A stretch of 6,344 nucleotides of DNA from Acidimicrobiia bacterium. Its GTDB lineage: Bacteria; Actinomycetota; Acidimicrobiia; Spongiisociales; ZC4RG35. Every line of letters begins with the position of its first letter. Position 1 is the stretch's first letter. A program made the translations under genes and the position numbers. Of the stretch, positions 6,001 through 6,344 are shown piece after piece. The notes beneath the pieces are model-generated. The model was not told the origin of the DNA. It worked only from the letters and a program-made list of their open reading frames with translations, and searched no databases. The DNA is taken from positions 1 to 6,344 of the forward strand of contig JAICND010000097.1 in the NCBI GenBank assembly GCA_025929005.1. The letters are read 5' to 3'.

Positions 6001-6344
6001 GACGAGCCAGCCCGGCGCCGCCAGGCGGCGGAAGTTCTCCTGCGGGCTCTACGAACGGGTGCGAGCGAAGCCCGGGCAGCTGACTTCCCCGCGCAACTGG
6101 CCGAAGCCGAGGCAGAGTTGACACGGCTGGACGGTGGCAACGCCGGGGCCTGGGCTCGTGCCCATGCTGCTTGGGAGAAGCTAGGTCAGCCATACGATGC
6201 CGGCTATTGCCTGTACCGGCAGGGTGAGGCCCTCCTCGCGGCTGCTGATCAAACGGGCGCTAGAAAGGTGCTCGAGCGCGCCCTGGAAATAGCCCACGGT
6301 TTGGGAGCTAAACCCTTGTTGGAGTCAATCAAGGCTCTCAAGAG
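3082..6344 (+). CDS. Class III adenylate/guanylate cyclase - STAND-type ATPase - TPR fusion protein (partial, runs off the right edge)
   Basis: A large multidomain signalling protein: 1,087 codons are open to the window end with no stop. Cyclase domain, residues about 5-163: metal-binding Asp13 (FTDLVGST) and Asp55 (KNLGDG), base-specifying Lys51 and Asp103, and Arg114 (AQRL) lie at class III spacing. The transition-state Asn is Val110, so activity is uncertain; Lys/Asp would favour ATP. ATPase, about 190-440: Walker A GEPGIGKT (220-227), Walker B VVVLDDLHWAD (333-343), GTYRETD (366-372) and EGNPFFVEE (430-438). A winged-helix-like section follows (about 464-570, with FSHALIRQTLY at 540-550), then TPR-like helical repeats from about 575 to the edge, with HYEHALELW at 615-623. 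No membrane segment is seen, so it is probably cytoplasmic. GTG start: the cyclase core begins within ten residues; only a weak AGG touches the start, so translational coupling to the aminotransferase 8 bp upstream is likely. A C-terminal DNA-binding domain beyond the edge cannot be excluded. Confidence 0.93.
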   Translation, partial: MSTTGTLTFLFTDLVGSTEMLSLLGDDAAVNIHRQADEVLRRSITRGQEVKNLGDGLMITFASAVDAVQTAIAMQRGMKDSGLGMAVRIGINSGEATPALDGDYYGTPVVTAQRLCALAAGGQILTSGVVRALVGSRGRIAFESRGPESLKGLPEPIEVYEVPWQTSGSAPTATTIEIPYPANLGQPPDRLVGRDDVLSRLDDAWRQAQLGRRGIVLIAGEPGIGKTAAAAVWSRAAFEDGTLILSGRCAPEAVIAYQPFVEVLHQLLSTPAAAALVSRLGQQASELARLVPDLAASLPTQPRVKAEPGTERYLLYEAVVAALQHVARTRRLVVVLDDLHWADAPSIGLLEHWARHPQQSPILIIGTYRETDLSRTHQLSTALAELRRERRFERIHLTGLDAASVAAMVSHRLGVDVPVEVAVAISNETEGNPFFVEEVVSHLIENGAIGPTVPWPKPDEVYLLEIPEGIREVVGRRLSRLSEGTNRTLALATVIGREFDGDLLQVLSDDRADEVLDHIDEALNARILTEAPSVFGRYTFSHALIRQTLYEELNSTRRARIHRRVAEALEARGGASAELARHYTAAHEDAKALSASLVAAREAEELLALAEAARHYEHALELWSEVEHPESTSNMDRPELLLRAAEVTYLLDGGLARAIDLAREAERTINAQTHPVRAGLIAERLGSYLQLAGQGHDAIAAVERAIALIPADPPSPERAKVLATLAGLLMLFSRNRESEERSLETIEVARIVGDPVVEAHALVTLGTVEGSTGRVDEGVAHILAGREIAMAERAVNDTLRSYANLSTILDMAGRLEEAVVDALAGSEQAARWHVYGKHYWFPRCNAAWSLIRLGRWDEAGHILESGEAVTEGVSEVFVNAISALLAVVQGRFEDAHRHLDRVFAKSTDIVDPQFQGPIHWFAATLARHEGRLGEAWRLTETGLDMVQKGEDWFYRAPLHVIGCAVNVDLALEGDEPARRRQAAEVLLRALRTGASEARAADFPAQLAEAEAELTRLDGGNAGAWARAHAAWEKLGQPYDAGYCLYRQGEALLAAADQTGARKVLERALEIAHGLGAKPLLESIKALK

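Noticed and set aside
1..6344. CRISPR arrays, tRNA or rRNA genes, insertion sequences, phage or toxin-antitoxin genes
   Set aside because: No regularly spaced repeats, RNA gene landmarks, transposase motifs or terminal inverted repeats were seen; almost the whole window is explained by five genes.

Overview
The window looks like chromosomal DNA from a GC-rich bacterium, most likely an actinobacterium (Acidimicrobiia-like or a related lineage). This rests on the GC-rich sequence, frequent GTG/TTG starts, an actinobacterial-style beta-ureidopropionase, a DUF4260 membrane protein, and a large cyclase-ATPase-TPR fusion of a type common in Actinobacteria and Chloroflexi. The taxon is inferred, since no rRNA or other marker is present.

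Layout. (1) Positions 1-335, minus strand: the N-terminal 111 codons of a CoxS-type [2Fe-2S] subunit of a molybdenum hydroxylase, running off the left edge. (2) 336-459: a divergent intergenic region with several dyads. (3) 460-1302, plus: a nitrilase-superfamily amidohydrolase closest to beta-ureidopropionase. (4) 1302-1338: an imperfect 19/18-bp tandem repeat at a convergent gene junction. (5) 1323-1700, minus: a small DUF4260 membrane protein. (6) 1701-1777: a short divergent spacer. (7) 1778-3073, plus: a class III PLP aminotransferase of the AGXT2-like group. (8) 3082 to the right edge, plus: a very large ORF open to the end of the window, with an N-terminal class III nucleotidyl cyclase domain, a STAND/AAA-type ATPase and a long TPR-like helical region.

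How the genes fit together. Beta-ureidopropionase releases beta-alanine (or 3-aminoisobutyrate) from the N-carbamoyl product of reductive uracil/thymine breakdown. An AGXT2-like aminotransferase converts that amino acid to malonate semialdehyde (or its methyl homologue). The pair therefore suggests the end of a pyrimidine catabolic route. Dihydropyrimidine dehydrogenase and dihydropyrimidinase are not in the window. The divergent molybdenum hydroxylase may act on a nucleobase or other N-heterocycle, but its substrate cannot be read from the small subunit. The cyclase-ATPase begins 8 bp after the aminotransferase stop, so it is probably cotranscribed and could sense or regulate this metabolism; that role is inference.

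No RNA genes, CRISPR arrays, insertion sequences or phage genes were seen. The most unusual items are the cyclase fusion, which keeps every catalytic position except the transition-state Asn (Val110), the tandem repeat at the convergent junction, and the palindromes in the two divergent spacers.
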